Assembly: GCF_006442815.1 (NCBI RefSeq)
Contig: NZ_VFVL01000006.1
Location: forward strand, 124,001 to 188,000
From: Mesorhizobium sp. B2-4-3
GTDB lineage: Bacteria; Pseudomonadota; Alphaproteobacteria; Rhizobiales; Rhizobiaceae
Direction of reading: 5' to 3'
DNA length: 64,000 nt
This document shows positions 45,760 to 54,388 of the stretch, piece by piece; the stretch's first letter is position 1; every line of letters starts with the position of its first letter. The position numbers and the translations under genes were made by a program. A model generated the notes under the pieces. The model saw only the letters and a list, made by a program, of their open reading frames with translations. It was not told the origin of the DNA and made no database searches.

Positions 45760-46773
45760 TCAGGCCGAGGCGGCGTAGCGACGGGCGAGCGCCGACATGC
45801 CGACGGCAAGCACCAGTATCCCGCCCTTGAAGATCGGCTGGAAATGGGTGGGCGCGCCGAAGATGCTGAGCCCGTTGAAGCCGACCGCCAGGATCAGCAC
45901 GCCGACCAGCGTTCCGGTGATGTGGAACTCGCCCTCGCGCAAGGTGGCGGAACCGAGGAACACCGCGGCGAAGGCGTCGAGCAGATAGCCGTCGGCGGCG
46001 GCCAGCGTGCCGCTGCCGAGCAGCGACGACAGCAGCGTTCCGGTGAGCGCGGCGCAGAAGCCGGCGGTGGCGAAGGCGAAGATCTTGATGCGGTCGACGC
46101 GGATGCCCGAGAGCCTCGCCGCCTCCATGTTGGAGCCCACGGCCTGCATCTTCTGGCCGATGTCGGTCTTGTTGAGCACGATCCAGAGCGCCAGCAGCAC
46201 CACGACCATGATGATCACCGGATTGGGCAGGCCGAAGACGATCCGGCCGAGCGAGATGTCGGTGAAAACACGCGGGATGCCGGTGGCGATCGGAAAGGCG
46301 CTGTAGGTGAAACCGATGCCGGTCAGCATCGTGCCGATGCCGAGCGTCGAGATCACGGCATTGATCCTGACCTTGGTCACGAGCAGGCCGTTGAGGATGC
46401 CGATCCCCGAGCCGAGAGCCAGAGCGCATACGATGCTCAACCAGATCGGAAAGCCTTCATACGCCATCAGACCGGTGACGATGAGGCCGACGAAGCTCGC
46501 GACATAGCCGATGCTGAGATCGAACTCGCCGACCACAAGCGTATAGGTCAAGCCGCTGGCGATGATCGCGGTGAGCGAAGCCTGGCTCAGTATGTTGAGG
46601 AAGTTCGCGCGCGACAGGAAAATGCCGGGTGCGTTGATGGAGAAGAACAGCACCATCAGCAGCAGTCCGATGATCGTCCCGTAGCGCGACAGGCCGATCA
46701 GCGCGGTCCGCTTCCACGAGGATTTGCGGGGCTGCGGCGCCTCCTTTGCCACGGGCACAGTCTCGGCCGTCAT
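45760..46773 (-). CDS. Sugar ABC transporter permease (RbsC type)
   Basis: A 337-residue permease with about ten helices beginning near residue 30. Family segments: ASGLTYTLVVGEFDLSIGYV, RINAVISTLGIGTMLTGIGF and the ATPase-contact region FAAVFLGSATLREGEFHITG. It overlaps the ATPase gene start-stop by 4 bases (46770-46773) and is the last gene of the minus-strand operon 49299-45760. It is the only permease of this system, so the pore is probably a homodimer. Confidence 0.9.
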   Translation of the reverse strand: MTAETVPVAKEAPQPRKSSWKRTALIGLSRYGTIIGLLLMVLFFSINAPGIFLSRANFLNILSQASLTAIIASGLTYTLVVGEFDLSIGYVASFVGLIVTGLMAYEGFPIWLSIVCALALGSGIGILNGLLVTKVRINAVISTLGIGTMLTGIGFTYSAFPIATGIPRVFTDISLGRIVFGLPNPVIIMVVVLLALWIVLNKTDIGQKMQAVGSNMEAARLSGIRVDRIKIFAFATAGFCAALTGTLLSSLLGSGTLAAADGYLLDAFAAVFLGSATLREGEFHITGTLVGVLILAVGFNGLSIFGAPTHFQPIFKGGILVLAVGMSALARRYAASA

Positions 46774-48320
46774 GCCGCTTCTCCCTGATCGTCATGCGCG
46801 TCGTGATAGCTGAGCTCGATGATGCGCGATTCGGTGATGTCGGCGCCAGTGAGCTCGCCGGTGACGCGGCCCTCGCGCATCACCAGGACGCGGTCGGCCA
46901 GCAGCGTGAGCTCCTCGACGTCCGAGGAGATCACCAGGATGCCGACGCCGGAGCGGGCAAGGGCGCGGATGGCGTCGTGGATCTCCTCGCGCGCGCCGAC
47001 GTCGACGCCCCGCGACGGCTCGTCGAGGATCAAAAGCTTGGTGCCGGCATTCAGCCAGCGCGCGATCAACGCCTTCTGCTGGTTGCCGCCGGAAAGGCCG
47101 GCGATCTTGGCGGTGACGCCCGGCGTCTTGATGCCGAGATGGGCGACAAGGCTTTCCGCCTGCCGCCGGCTCTTGGCGTCGGAAACGAACGGAAGACCTG
47201 GCACGCTGCGCAGAAGCTTCAGCGTCGAGATGTTGATGTTGAAGGCAACGGATTGCTGCAGCATCACCCCTTGCGAGCGGCGCTCCTCGGGCACCAGCGC
47301 GATGCCCGCTTTCACCGCCTCGGACGGGTTGGCGACGTCGAGCCGCTTGCCGTCCAGCTCGAAATGGCCGGCCTCGGGGCGGGCAAGACCCACAACCAGA
47401 TGAGCGAATTCGGTGCGGCCGGCGCCGACCAGTCCGCCGAGCGCCAGAACCTCGCCCTTGTAGAGATCGAGGCCCACCTCCTTCACCGCCTGCTTCCAGG
47501 CAATGGAGCGCGCGGAAAAGACCGACTGCCGGCTGCGGTCGGCGGCGAGCCGGTCGCGCTCGTCGGGTGTGCGGATCGCATGGCCGATGATGGCTCGCAC
47601 AAGTCCCTTCTTGTCCAGCGCGCCGCGCTCGGCCTCGCTGACGATGCGGCCGTCGCGCAGGACGGTGATCCTGTCGCAAAGCTGCAGGACCTCCTCCAGC
47701 CGATGCGACACATAGAGGATGGCGACGCCCTGGGCGGCGAGGTCGCGGATGATGGCGAAGAGTTGCTCGCTTTCCGGCTCGGAGAGCGAGGCTGTCGGCT
47801 CGTCCATCGCGATCATGCTGGCGTCACGGGTGAGCGCCTTGCCGATCATGACCAGCCAGCGCTGGGCGACCGACAGCTCGGAGACCTTCGTATCGAGCGG
47901 AAACCGGATGCCGACACGCTCGGCCGCGGCGCGCGCGGCGACACCCGAGCGCTTCCAGTCGATCATGCCGAACCGTGTCACCTTCGGCGCGCCAAGCAGC
48001 ATGTTCTGCAGGGCGCTGAAATGCGGGATCAGATTGAGTTCCTGGTGGATGAAGGCAAGCCCGGCGCGCTCGGAAGCTTGCGGCGAACCCATCTGCAGCT
48101 CGCTGCCCGCGATGGTCACGCTGCCCTGGTCCGGACTGGTGACGCCGGCGAGACAACGGATCAGCGTGGACTTGCCGGCGCCGTTGGCGCCGACAAGGCC
48201 GTGCACCTGGCCGCGCTCGATATCGAGATCGGCGCGGTCGAGCGCAAGTTCACCGGCAAAGGATTTGGTCAGGCCGCGGATGCGCATCCATGCGTCGGCG
48301 GCCGAAACGGTCGCCGACAC
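46770..48320 (-). CDS. Sugar ABC transporter ATPase (RbsA type, two NBDs)
   Basis: A 516-residue double ATPase. First half: Walker A GANGAGKST, signature LSVAQRWLVMIGKAL, Walker B MIAMDEPTASL. Second half: GLVGAGRTE, signature LSGGNQQK, Walker B LLILDEPSRGVD. The start is a GTG at 48320, or possibly the ATG at 48287 (MRIRGLTK). It follows the binding-protein gene after about 40 bases that include a stem-loop, and overlaps the permease gene. Confidence 0.92.
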   Translation of the reverse strand: MSATVSAADAWMRIRGLTKSFAGELALDRADLDIERGQVHGLVGANGAGKSTLIRCLAGVTSPDQGSVTIAGSELQMGSPQASERAGLAFIHQELNLIPHFSALQNMLLGAPKVTRFGMIDWKRSGVAARAAAERVGIRFPLDTKVSELSVAQRWLVMIGKALTRDASMIAMDEPTASLSEPESEQLFAIIRDLAAQGVAILYVSHRLEEVLQLCDRITVLRDGRIVSEAERGALDKKGLVRAIIGHAIRTPDERDRLAADRSRQSVFSARSIAWKQAVKEVGLDLYKGEVLALGGLVGAGRTEFAHLVVGLARPEAGHFELDGKRLDVANPSEAVKAGIALVPEERRSQGVMLQQSVAFNINISTLKLLRSVPGLPFVSDAKSRRQAESLVAHLGIKTPGVTAKIAGLSGGNQQKALIARWLNAGTKLLILDEPSRGVDVGAREEIHDAIRALARSGVGILVISSDVEELTLLADRVLVMREGRVTGELTGADITESRIIELSYHDAHDDQGEAA

Positions 48321-48324
48321 CTAG

Positions 48325-48345
48325 CCGCTCCGTTTCGCGGAGCGG
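48325..48345 (-). terminator. Stem-loop between binding-protein and ATPase genes
   Basis: CCGCTCCG (48325-48332) pairs with CGGAGCGG (48338-48345) around a 5-base loop, in the gap between the binding-protein stop and the ATPase start. Such structures often stabilise or partially terminate the message so that the binding protein is made in excess. Confidence 0.55.
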
Positions 48346-48360
48346 CCCGGCCGGTATGTC

Positions 48361-49299
48361 TCACATGCCATTGGGATGTTCGGCCATGAACTTGTCGACA
48401 TTGTCCTTGGTCACCACCACGCCGGGGATCTCGATGGTCTTGGGCTGCCAGGAATCGCCGGCCTTCATGGAGTCGAGAATGGCCTGGAACACTTCCTTGC
48501 CCTCCTGATAAGCGGGCTGCCAGACGGTGGCCGTCATGTCGCCTTCCTTGACCAGTTGCAGGGCCTGGGCGCTGCCATTGATCGATACGGTCGTCACGTC
48601 GGTGCGGCCGGCCTGGCGGAGCGCCGCCACGGCGCCCTGCATCGGCTCGTCCCAGCACGACCAGATGGCGAGCGGCGTGTCGCCACCGGCCGGATGCGCG
48701 GTCAGCCAGGCCGCGGCCGTGGCGTTGCCGAACTGGACCTGGCCGGGCGCGACCACCTCGCTGTAATCCACCTTGACGCCCGACTTGCCCTTGACGCCTT
48801 CGTCGAAGGCCACGCCGCGGTCGATGCAAAGCTTGCCCGGATGGAAAGTCATGGCCAGCACGTTGGCCTTCTCGCCGGCCTTCTCCAGAAGGTACTTCAC
48901 CGAATCGCCGCCGACCTGCCGGCCGCTGGTCGTCGCCACGATGCCGGGGACGATCTCGCCGCCCCAGGTGCCGACGGGGATGTGCGCATCGCGCGCGGCC
49001 GCCAGGCCGGAGCCGATCGAGCTGCTGGCGAAGGCCAGCACGAAGACGGCGTCGACATGCTGGGCCGCGAAGGAGTTCATCGCCGCGTTGGCCTGATCTG
49101 CGCTGGCCTGGGTGTCGGTCACCTTGACGTCCCAGCCGGCCGCCTTGGCGGCGTCCGTCGCCCCGCCGATGACGGCGATGTTGAGCGCATCGTTGGCCAG
49201 CAGCGCGACGATGCCGAGCGTCTTGTGGTCCTGCGCCTGCACGGCGGTTGAAACGATCATCGTTCCGGCGGTCAGTAAGGCAAGCAAAAGCCTTTTCAT
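48361..49299 (-). CDS. Sugar ABC transporter substrate-binding protein
   Basis: A 312-residue periplasmic binding protein of the ribose-binding class. Signal peptide MKRLLLALLTAGTMIVSTAV, cleavage near VQA. Typical segments: LGIVALLANDALNIAVIGGA, DAVFVLAFASSSIGSGLAAA, IPVGTWGGEIVPGIVATT and VQFGNATAAAWLTAHPAGGD. AGGAGG precedes the ATG. It is first in the operon with the ATPase and permease below it. A LacI-type operator (49483-49498) lies 184 bases upstream, so expression is probably induced by a molecule sensed by the LacI protein at 52230. Confidence 0.88.
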   Translation of the reverse strand: MKRLLLALLTAGTMIVSTAVQAQDHKTLGIVALLANDALNIAVIGGATDAAKAAGWDVKVTDTQASADQANAAMNSFAAQHVDAVFVLAFASSSIGSGLAAARDAHIPVGTWGGEIVPGIVATTSGRQVGGDSVKYLLEKAGEKANVLAMTFHPGKLCIDRGVAFDEGVKGKSGVKVDYSEVVAPGQVQFGNATAAAWLTAHPAGGDTPLAIWSCWDEPMQGAVAALRQAGRTDVTTVSINGSAQALQLVKEGDMTATVWQPAYQEGKEVFQAILDSMKAGDSWQPKTIEIPGVVVTKDNVDKFMAEHPNGM

Positions 49300-49482
49300 C
49301 TGGGAAATCCTCCTCTCCCGTTGGTGCCGGCCCATGGCGGGCCGGCCGTTCCCTCTCCTCGGACTCCGATCAGGGGCGCCGGGACACCGGCTTGCCGTGT
49401 CCGTCGGGCACCCCTATCGGCCGCTTGCATCCGTTGCGGCTCCCGCGAGCCAACATGAGACGGAGGTGTCTGCTGCTTGATC

Positions 49483-49498
49483 TTGGTACCGGTACCAT
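49483..49498. promoter_or_regulatory. LacI-type operator O1
   Basis: TTGGTACCGGTACCAT, a near-perfect palindrome with the central CG of LacI-family sites. It is 184 bases upstream of the ABC binding-protein start, facing that promoter. Confidence 0.75.
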
Positions 49499-49612
49499 AC
49501 GGTAGTTTTAGCAGACCGGCAATAGCCAGCATCGCTCAGCCGGAGAAATTCGCCTCTGCGCCGTCACATGTGATTTGAAACGGACAAGATCGTGTTGCTA
49601 AGCTGATTTTCC

Positions 49613-49628
49613 TTGTTATCGGTATCAA
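49613..49628. promoter_or_regulatory. LacI-type operator O2
   Basis: TTGTTATCGGTATCAA, 77 bases upstream of the dehydrogenase start at 49705. Differs from O4 only at the two symmetric positions C to T. Confidence 0.75.
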
Positions 49629-49704
49629 GCTGCAGCTATGGCTGAGGCAACCGAAGTGGAGAGCGCCGCGAGCGCGTAACAGCGCGAACGAGATGGGAGC
49701 AGAC

Positions 49705-50487
49705 ATGAAAGTGACCTATGACTTTTCCGGCAAGAACGTCATCCTGATCGGGGGGACGACCGGCATCGGGCGGGCAACGGCGCTGGCCTTCGCCAAGGCC
49801 GGAGCCAATCTCTACGTTTCCGGCATCGGCGCGGATTCCGGAGAAAGCCTCAAGGGCGAGGTCAAGCCGCTTGGCGTCGAGATCGAGTTCGAAGAAGTCG
49901 ACGTTCGCGACAGCAAGGCGATGGCGGCCCTGCACAAGCATGCCTTCGAGCGGTTCGGTCGCATCGACATCGCCTTCAACAATGCAGGCGTCCCGGGTAA
50001 GACCGCGCCGGTGCACGAGCTCGAGGACGCCGATTACGACCTGCTGATGGACGTCAATCTGCGCGGCATCTTCAACGGCCTGAGGCACCAGATCCCGCAT
50101 ATGACCGCCAATGGCGGCGGAGCGATCGTCAACACCTCGTCGCTGTTCGGTGTCATGGGCTTTGCCACCACCGCGGTCTATTGCGCCAGCAAATGGGGCG
50201 TGATCGGCCTCACCAATTCGGTGGCGCTGGAAGTGGCGCGCAAGAACATCCGCGTCAACGCCATCGCGCCCGGCTCGGTGATGACGCCGCTGCTGCGCGG
50301 CATGTTCGGCAGCGAGCAGAGCGCCAAGGACACGGTGCTGCCGATGATCCCGATGGGCCGGATCAGCGACCCGTCCGAAATCGCGCAGCTAGTGCTTTTC
50401 CTGTCGTCCGACGCCGCGTCCTTCATCACCGGACAGGCCGTGGTCATCGACGGCGGCGGCTTCGTCGCGGGCGCCGACAAGCTCTGA
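49705..50487 (+). CDS. Short-chain dehydrogenase/reductase
   Basis: A 260-residue classical SDR. Motifs: IGGTTGIG (15-22), FNNAGVPG, catalytic Ser in VNTSSLFG and YCASK. The C-terminus FITGQAVVIDGGGFVAG is typical of sugar or polyol dehydrogenases of this group. ATG 49705 is chosen because GGGAG lies 6 bases upstream; ATG 49693 adds four residues. It is a member of the LacI regulon (operator O2 upstream) and is followed by its own terminator, so it is transcribed alone. Confidence 0.9.
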   Translation: MKVTYDFSGKNVILIGGTTGIGRATALAFAKAGANLYVSGIGADSGESLKGEVKPLGVEIEFEEVDVRDSKAMAALHKHAFERFGRIDIAFNNAGVPGKTAPVHELEDADYDLLMDVNLRGIFNGLRHQIPHMTANGGGAIVNTSSLFGVMGFATTAVYCASKWGVIGLTNSVALEVARKNIRVNAIAPGSVMTPLLRGMFGSEQSAKDTVLPMIPMGRISDPSEIAQLVLFLSSDAASFITGQAVVIDGGGFVAGADKL

Positions 50488-50493
50488 CGCTTC

Positions 50494-50517
50494 AAGGCAG
50501 GGGCAAGCCCCTGCCTT
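50494..50517 (+). terminator. Terminator stem-loop of the dehydrogenase gene
   Basis: AAGGCAGGGG (50494-50503) pairs with CCCCTGCCTT (50508-50517) around the loop CAAG, 7 bases after the stop codon. Confidence 0.75.
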
Positions 50518-50523
50518 GCTCGC

Positions 50524-50592
50524 CACTAGGGTTTTGTTTTTCCGCAATTCCGGACGGAAAACCGTCACACACTTTTCCTGGAATTGCTCTAG
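50524..50592. repeat. Palindromic intergenic repeat (GCAATTCC type)
   Basis: Contains CGCAATTCCGGACGGAAAAC and the matching CTGGAATTGCTCTAG, as in the elements at 25496, 51490 and 54321. The final CTA of its CTCTAG supplies the stop codon of the minus-strand metallo-hydrolase gene. Confidence 0.82.
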
Positions 50593-51467
50593 CCAACCCA
50601 GCTCTTCTCGCCTTTGGCGAGGGCGATCTCCACCACTTGAAGGCCCCTGTCCGTCAGCCGCGACGGGAATGCGGTGCGCAGCCGGTCCTCATGCACCGGG
50701 ATCACCCTGCGCACCTCGCCGCCAACCGATTTCAGCATCTCGGCGCTGGAGAAGATCAGATTGTGTTGGCTGCCGACGGCAAGGCCGATGGGCACGATCT
50801 GCGGCGCGGCCGGATCGAGCCCGGTCAAATTGTCGTAGGTGTAGATAAGGTCGCCGGCGAAGATCCAGCGATCCTCGCCGCCGCCGGTGCCGTCGTTGCG
50901 GACGGTGACATACATGCTGCCATAGGTGTGGGTGTCGGCGGCGAGATGGACGTCGATCCCCGGCAGCACGTTTTCCTGGTCGCCCTCGATGCAGATCATG
51001 CGGCCTTCCTTCGCCGCCTCGACCGCGCGCACGATATCGGCCGGATCGCCGCCGCCCACCAGGAAACGGTATTCCGGCCCGAGCGTGAGAGCCCAGACCC
51101 ATTTGTCCAGCTCGCTCTTCTGGACGTAGAATTTGGCGTTGGGAAACAGATGCATGGCGCCCATGTGATCGAAATGAGCATGGGTTATGAAGACGCTGGT
51201 CACGTCCTCGGGCTTCACGCCGCATTCGGCGAGAACCGCCCACGGCCCGTGGTAGTTTGAGACGCCGTAGGCGGTAGCCAACTGTTCGCCATAGGCGACA
51301 TGGTCGTAGCCGGTATCGATCAGGATGGTTTCGCCGCTGCCCTTCAGAAGCGCATAGGCATAGGGAAGCTTGCGCGTGCCCTGGTGCTGCGGCCCGTACA
51401 TCATGACGCTGAAGGGGAATTTCTCCACCGCCGCGTATTCGAGCACCCAGATCGAGTAGTGTGCCAT
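50589..51467 (-). CDS. Metallo-beta-lactamase-fold hydrolase (lactonase-like)
   Basis: A 292-residue MBL-fold enzyme resembling the AttM/AiiA group of lactonases. Metal ligands: THAHFDHMGA (H96, H98, D100, H101), the His in AADTHTYGSM, the bridging Asp in FAGDLIY and the late His in VIPVHEDRL. It has ILIDTGYD in the usual first strand. GGGAGG precedes the ATG. The stop codon is contributed by an intergenic repeat, so the C-terminus may be slightly altered. It is in the middle of the LacI regulon but on the other strand; whether it is controlled by operator O3 is uncertain. Confidence 0.86.
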   Translation of the reverse strand: MAHYSIWVLEYAAVEKFPFSVMMYGPQHQGTRKLPYAYALLKGSGETILIDTGYDHVAYGEQLATAYGVSNYHGPWAVLAECGVKPEDVTSVFITHAHFDHMGAMHLFPNAKFYVQKSELDKWVWALTLGPEYRFLVGGGDPADIVRAVEAAKEGRMICIEGDQENVLPGIDVHLAADTHTYGSMYVTVRNDGTGGGEDRWIFAGDLIYTYDNLTGLDPAAPQIVPIGLAVGSQHNLIFSSAEMLKSVGGEVRRVIPVHEDRLRTAFPSRLTDRGLQVVEIALAKGEKSWVG

Positions 51468-51486
51468 TCAATCCTCCCTTGATAGA

Positions 51487-52071
51487 CTAAGAGCGCTTCG
51501 CCGTTTCACGGAAACGGCGAAGCGCTCTATCTCCTTGTTTTGACGCAATTCCGGACGGAATACCGCTCACATTTTTCCTGGAATTGCTCTCGATGCCTTG
51601 CCCAGGCAGGCGCGGCGCGTGGACGGCGCAACAGGCTTGGCCGAAATCGATGAGCTCGAAGCCGGGCAACAGGCGCGCGGTCGCGCGCAGATGATCGCTT
51701 GTCGCCCTTAGCGCGCGCGTCAGCGTGTCGAACCGCTTGTCCGACCTGTCCTGCGCCCCACGACAGGCCGTCGCCGCGGCACAGGCTTCCATGAGCGTGT
51801 CGGCGGCACCGCGCATATGATGGTAGTGGCGCACGGCAGGCTCCGGCGCCTGCAAGGCGCGAACAGCTTCGGCCGCTTGCACGACAGACCGCCTCGCAAC
51901 CGCCAATGCGCCCTCGGCCAGCACCGCCTGGCGGCGCGACGTCAACAGGAGCAGCGCATAGCCTGAAAGCTGGGTCAGGGTCTGGCTGATCAATTGCTGC
52001 GCGTCACGCGCGGAATCGGCATAGCGCAGCAGCGACTGCTCCGTCACGCCGACGCAGGAATACACACCCAT
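51487..52071 (-). CDS. Hypothetical protein with repeat-derived C-terminus
   Basis: A 194-residue protein that I do not recognise. The first 160 residues are helical and Ala/Leu-rich (ARDAQQLISQTLTQLSGYAL, SRRQAVLAEGALAVARRS, RALRATSDHLRATARLLPG), without signal peptide, and contain several cysteines (ACAAATACRG, QACCAV). Residues about 161-194 (SNSRKN, then GDRALRRFRETAKRS) are encoded by the intergenic repeat at 51490-51590 and are unlikely to be ancestral. A GGAGG site precedes ATG 52071. It is divergent from the lacI-type gene and shares operator O3, so it is probably part of the regulon. Confidence 0.6.
   Translation of the reverse strand: MGVYSCVGVTEQSLLRYADSARDAQQLISQTLTQLSGYALLLLTSRRQAVLAEGALAVARRSVVQAAEAVRALQAPEPAVRHYHHMRGAADTLMEACAAATACRGAQDRSDKRFDTLTRALRATSDHLRATARLLPGFELIDFGQACCAVHAPRLPGQGIESNSRKNVSGIPSGIASKQGDRALRRFRETAKRS
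51490..51590. repeat. Palindromic intergenic repeat (GCAATTCC type) inside a coding frame
   Basis: First hairpin AGCGCTTCGCCGTTTC with GAAACGGCGAAGCGCT around ACG; second hairpin GCAATTCC (51544-51551) with GGAATTGC (51580-51587). It is translated as the end of the hypothetical protein. Confidence 0.85.
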
Positions 52072-52126
52072 CGCAAATCCTCCACGCCGGTATCGCGGCG
52101 TCCTCCTCCTTGGGCATTACCTGATT

Positions 52127-52142
52127 TTGATATCGGTAACAA
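52127..52142. promoter_or_regulatory. LacI-type operator O3
   Basis: TTGATATCGGTAACAA, in the divergent region between the hypothetical gene (starts 52071) and the LacI gene (starts 52230). It is suited to autoregulation of the repressor. Confidence 0.72.
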
Positions 52143-52229
52143 CAGAATTGCTCCAACCGGTGCCGACAGCTTGTTTGTTCGACAAGGGAATGGTTTGATG
52201 CCCGCCGGCAGGACAGAGCGATAACAAAC

Positions 52230-53270
52230 ATGCCCAGGCGATCATCCGAGGACTCAAGCAAGCGCAATGGGAGCGCCAGGATGCGCGACGTCGCGGTTCG
52301 CGCCGGCGTCTCCACCATGACCGTGTCACGGGCCCTGAACGAGCCGGGCAAAGTGTCCGAGGACATGCGCGAGCGGGTCCTGAAGGCCGTTCGCGAGATC
52401 GGCTATCTGCCGAACCACCTGGCGGGCAGCCTGTCCTCGAACCGCTCGACGACCATCGGGCTCATCGTTCCCAGCATCGACAATTCGATCTACACGCAAA
52501 CGGTCAAGGGACTGTCGGAGGTGCTGAAGCGCTCCGGTTTCCAGCTGATGATCGCGGAATCGGGATATGATCCCAACGAGGAAGAGGAACTCATCACCGT
52601 CTTCCTCAGCCACCGGGTCGGCGGACTCGTCCTCCACAGCACGGAGCATACGCCCCAGGCCATCGAGAAGATCCGCAAGTCGGGCATTCCTGTCGTCGAG
52701 AACGGAAACATCCCCAAAGAGCCGCTCGACATGGTCGTAAGCTATTCAAATCGCGATGCTTCTTACGCGATGACGATGCATCTCGGCAGGCTCGGTTATC
52801 GCAAGATCGCCTTCGCCAGCCTCTATTCCGTGCACAATGACCGCTCGCAGGACCGCCTCAAGGGATACCTGGCGGCGCTCAAGCAACTGGGGCACGAGCC
52901 CGACCCGCGCATGGTCCTGGAGACGGGACGCGGCCTTGCCGCCGGCGCCGAAGTCGTCGCGCGGGTGATGCAGAGCGTGCCGGAGGTCGACGCGCTCTTC
53001 TGCGCCGGCGAAGTTCTGGCCGCGGGCGCGCTGTTCGAGTGCCAGCGGCGCAATTGGTCGGTGCCCGGCCGCATCGCGCTCGCCAGCTTCGACGACGTCG
53101 ACCTCTTGCGGCATGTCAGCCCTTCGATAACCACCTTGCGGCTGCCGCGCTACGACATCGGCGAGCGGACGGCGCGAATCCTTTTGAGCCGCATCATCGA
53201 CGGCGCCGATCACCTGCGCGGCAGCGTCGTCGACCTCAAGTTCGAAGTCATCCAGCGCGAGAGCACCTGA
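52230..53270 (+). CDS. LacI-family transcriptional regulator
   Basis: A 346-residue LacI/GalR regulator. After about 15 polar residues the helix-turn-helix reads MRDVAVRAGVSTMTVSRALN with the hinge helix NHLAGSLSSNRS. The effector domain is of the periplasmic-binding type: IGLIVPSIDNSIYTQTVKGL, RVGGLVLHSTEHTP, KIAFASLYSVHNDRSQDRL and ALASFDDVDLLRHVSPSITT. It probably represses the ABC importer, two SDR genes and itself through the four matching palindromes (O1-O4). The inducer should be the transported molecule or an intermediate of its breakdown. Confidence 0.92.
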   Translation: MPRRSSEDSSKRNGSARMRDVAVRAGVSTMTVSRALNEPGKVSEDMRERVLKAVREIGYLPNHLAGSLSSNRSTTIGLIVPSIDNSIYTQTVKGLSEVLKRSGFQLMIAESGYDPNEEEELITVFLSHRVGGLVLHSTEHTPQAIEKIRKSGIPVVENGNIPKEPLDMVVSYSNRDASYAMTMHLGRLGYRKIAFASLYSVHNDRSQDRLKGYLAALKQLGHEPDPRMVLETGRGLAAGAEVVARVMQSVPEVDALFCAGEVLAAGALFECQRRNWSVPGRIALASFDDVDLLRHVSPSITTLRLPRYDIGERTARILLSRIIDGADHLRGSVVDLKFEVIQREST

Positions 53271-53325
53271 CCCTGCCCTTTGGACCGGAGCATGACACCG
53301 CTTTCCGCTTTTCTACGATTGCATT

Positions 53326-53341
53326 TTGTTACCGGTACCAA
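53326..53341. promoter_or_regulatory. LacI-type operator O4
   Basis: TTGTTACCGGTACCAA, an almost perfect palindrome 80-95 bases upstream of the dehydrogenase start at 53422. Confidence 0.78.
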
Positions 53342-53421
53342 TATAAAGTCGAGACCTGCATGGCAGTCGCATGCTTGGCGGGCTGTCGGTAGGAACGAGG
53401 GGTCGTGGCAATGCTCACAGA

Positions 53422-54270
53422 ATGGCGGAACAGGATTTGAGCTTGTCGAAGGAAGCCGAAGGGGCAGCGCGCTCCACCCGGGCGAAGCCGTTAAACGAAT
53501 GCACCGCCTTGATCACGGGCTCCACCGCCGGTCTCGGGAAGGCAATGGCGGCAAGGCTTGCCGAGTCCGGATGCAACGTCATGCTGCACGGTCTGGAAGA
53601 TGCCGAGCAGATCGAAGCGCAACGCGACGATCTCGCCCGCAAGACGGGCGCCCGTGTGGCCTACCACAAGGCCGATCTCTCGACGCGGTCGGGGGTCGAA
53701 GGGTTGATCGACACCGCGATGTCGGTGCTTGGTCCGATCGACATCCTCGTCAACAATGCGGTCGTCCGGCACTTCGCGCCGGTCATGGATTTCCCGGCCG
53801 AGCAATGGGACCTTGCGCTCGCGGTCAACCTCTCCGCCGCGTTCCACGCCATCCGGCTTCTGCTCCCGAACATGCGCAGCCGGAATTTCGGCAGGATCTT
53901 CAACATCACCTCGGTCTACGGCATGCGCGGAACGACCGACCGCGTCGGCTATGTGACGACGAAGTCTGCTATCCTCGGCTTGACCCGCGCCGTGGCGTTG
54001 GAGAACCTGGATCGCGACGTGACCTGTCACAGCCTCTGCCCCGGGTCGGTGCTGACGCCGGGCACGGAGGAACGGGTGGAGAGGCTGATGGCGGAGCGCG
54101 GCATCGACAGGACAGCGGCTGAGCGGCTCTTCCTCGAAGGCAAGCAGCCCGGCGGCAACTTCGTCTCCGCTGGGAGCATCTCCGACCTGCTCGTCTTCCT
54201 GTGCGGACCGATCGCCCGCGACATGACCGGATCCGTGCTGCCGGTCGAAGCGGGCTGGCTGGCAAGTTGA
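53422..54270 (+). CDS. Short-chain dehydrogenase/reductase
   Basis: A 282-residue SDR similar in pattern to 3-hydroxybutyrate dehydrogenases. Motifs: ITGSTAGLG (31-39), LVNNAVVRHF, catalytic Ser in FNITSVYG and YVTTK. The segment TCHSLCPGSVLTPGTEERVE replaces the usual PG loop. Start uncertain: ATG 53422 gives a family-like N-terminus with about 25 extra residues; ATG 53371 is possible but less likely. Operator O4 lies upstream. It heads a rightward run of four genes (SDR, metallo-hydrolase, hydroxyacid dehydrogenase, MmgE/PrpD). Confidence 0.85.
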   Translation: MAEQDLSLSKEAEGAARSTRAKPLNECTALITGSTAGLGKAMAARLAESGCNVMLHGLEDAEQIEAQRDDLARKTGARVAYHKADLSTRSGVEGLIDTAMSVLGPIDILVNNAVVRHFAPVMDFPAEQWDLALAVNLSAAFHAIRLLLPNMRSRNFGRIFNITSVYGMRGTTDRVGYVTTKSAILGLTRAVALENLDRDVTCHSLCPGSVLTPGTEERVERLMAERGIDRTAAERLFLEGKQPGGNFVSAGSISDLLVFLCGPIARDMTGSVLPVEAGWLAS

Positions 54271-54320
54271 GCCGGTGCCGAAGCAGGCCGGCATCTCCCG
54301 CCAAGTGATGCCGAACTATT

Positions 54321-54376
54321 TGTTTTACGCATTCCGGACGGAAACCGTGACGCGCTTTTTCCCGGAATTGCTCTAG
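54321..54376. repeat. Palindromic intergenic repeat (short GCAATTCC type)
   Basis: ACGCATTCCGGACGGAAACC and CCCGGAATTGCTCTAG flank a short loop; a diverged short version of the elements at 25496, 50524 and 51490. It lies in the gap between the dehydrogenase and the metallo-hydrolase gene. Confidence 0.75.
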
Positions 54377-54388
54377 ACGGAGCCACTC

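Larger units (their letters stand above)
49300..49704. other. Divergent promoter region, 405 bp, with two LacI-type operators
   Basis: Lies between the leftward ABC operon and the rightward short-chain dehydrogenase gene. It holds two of the four 16-bp operator palindromes, one near each side. No other gene is visible. Confidence 0.65.
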
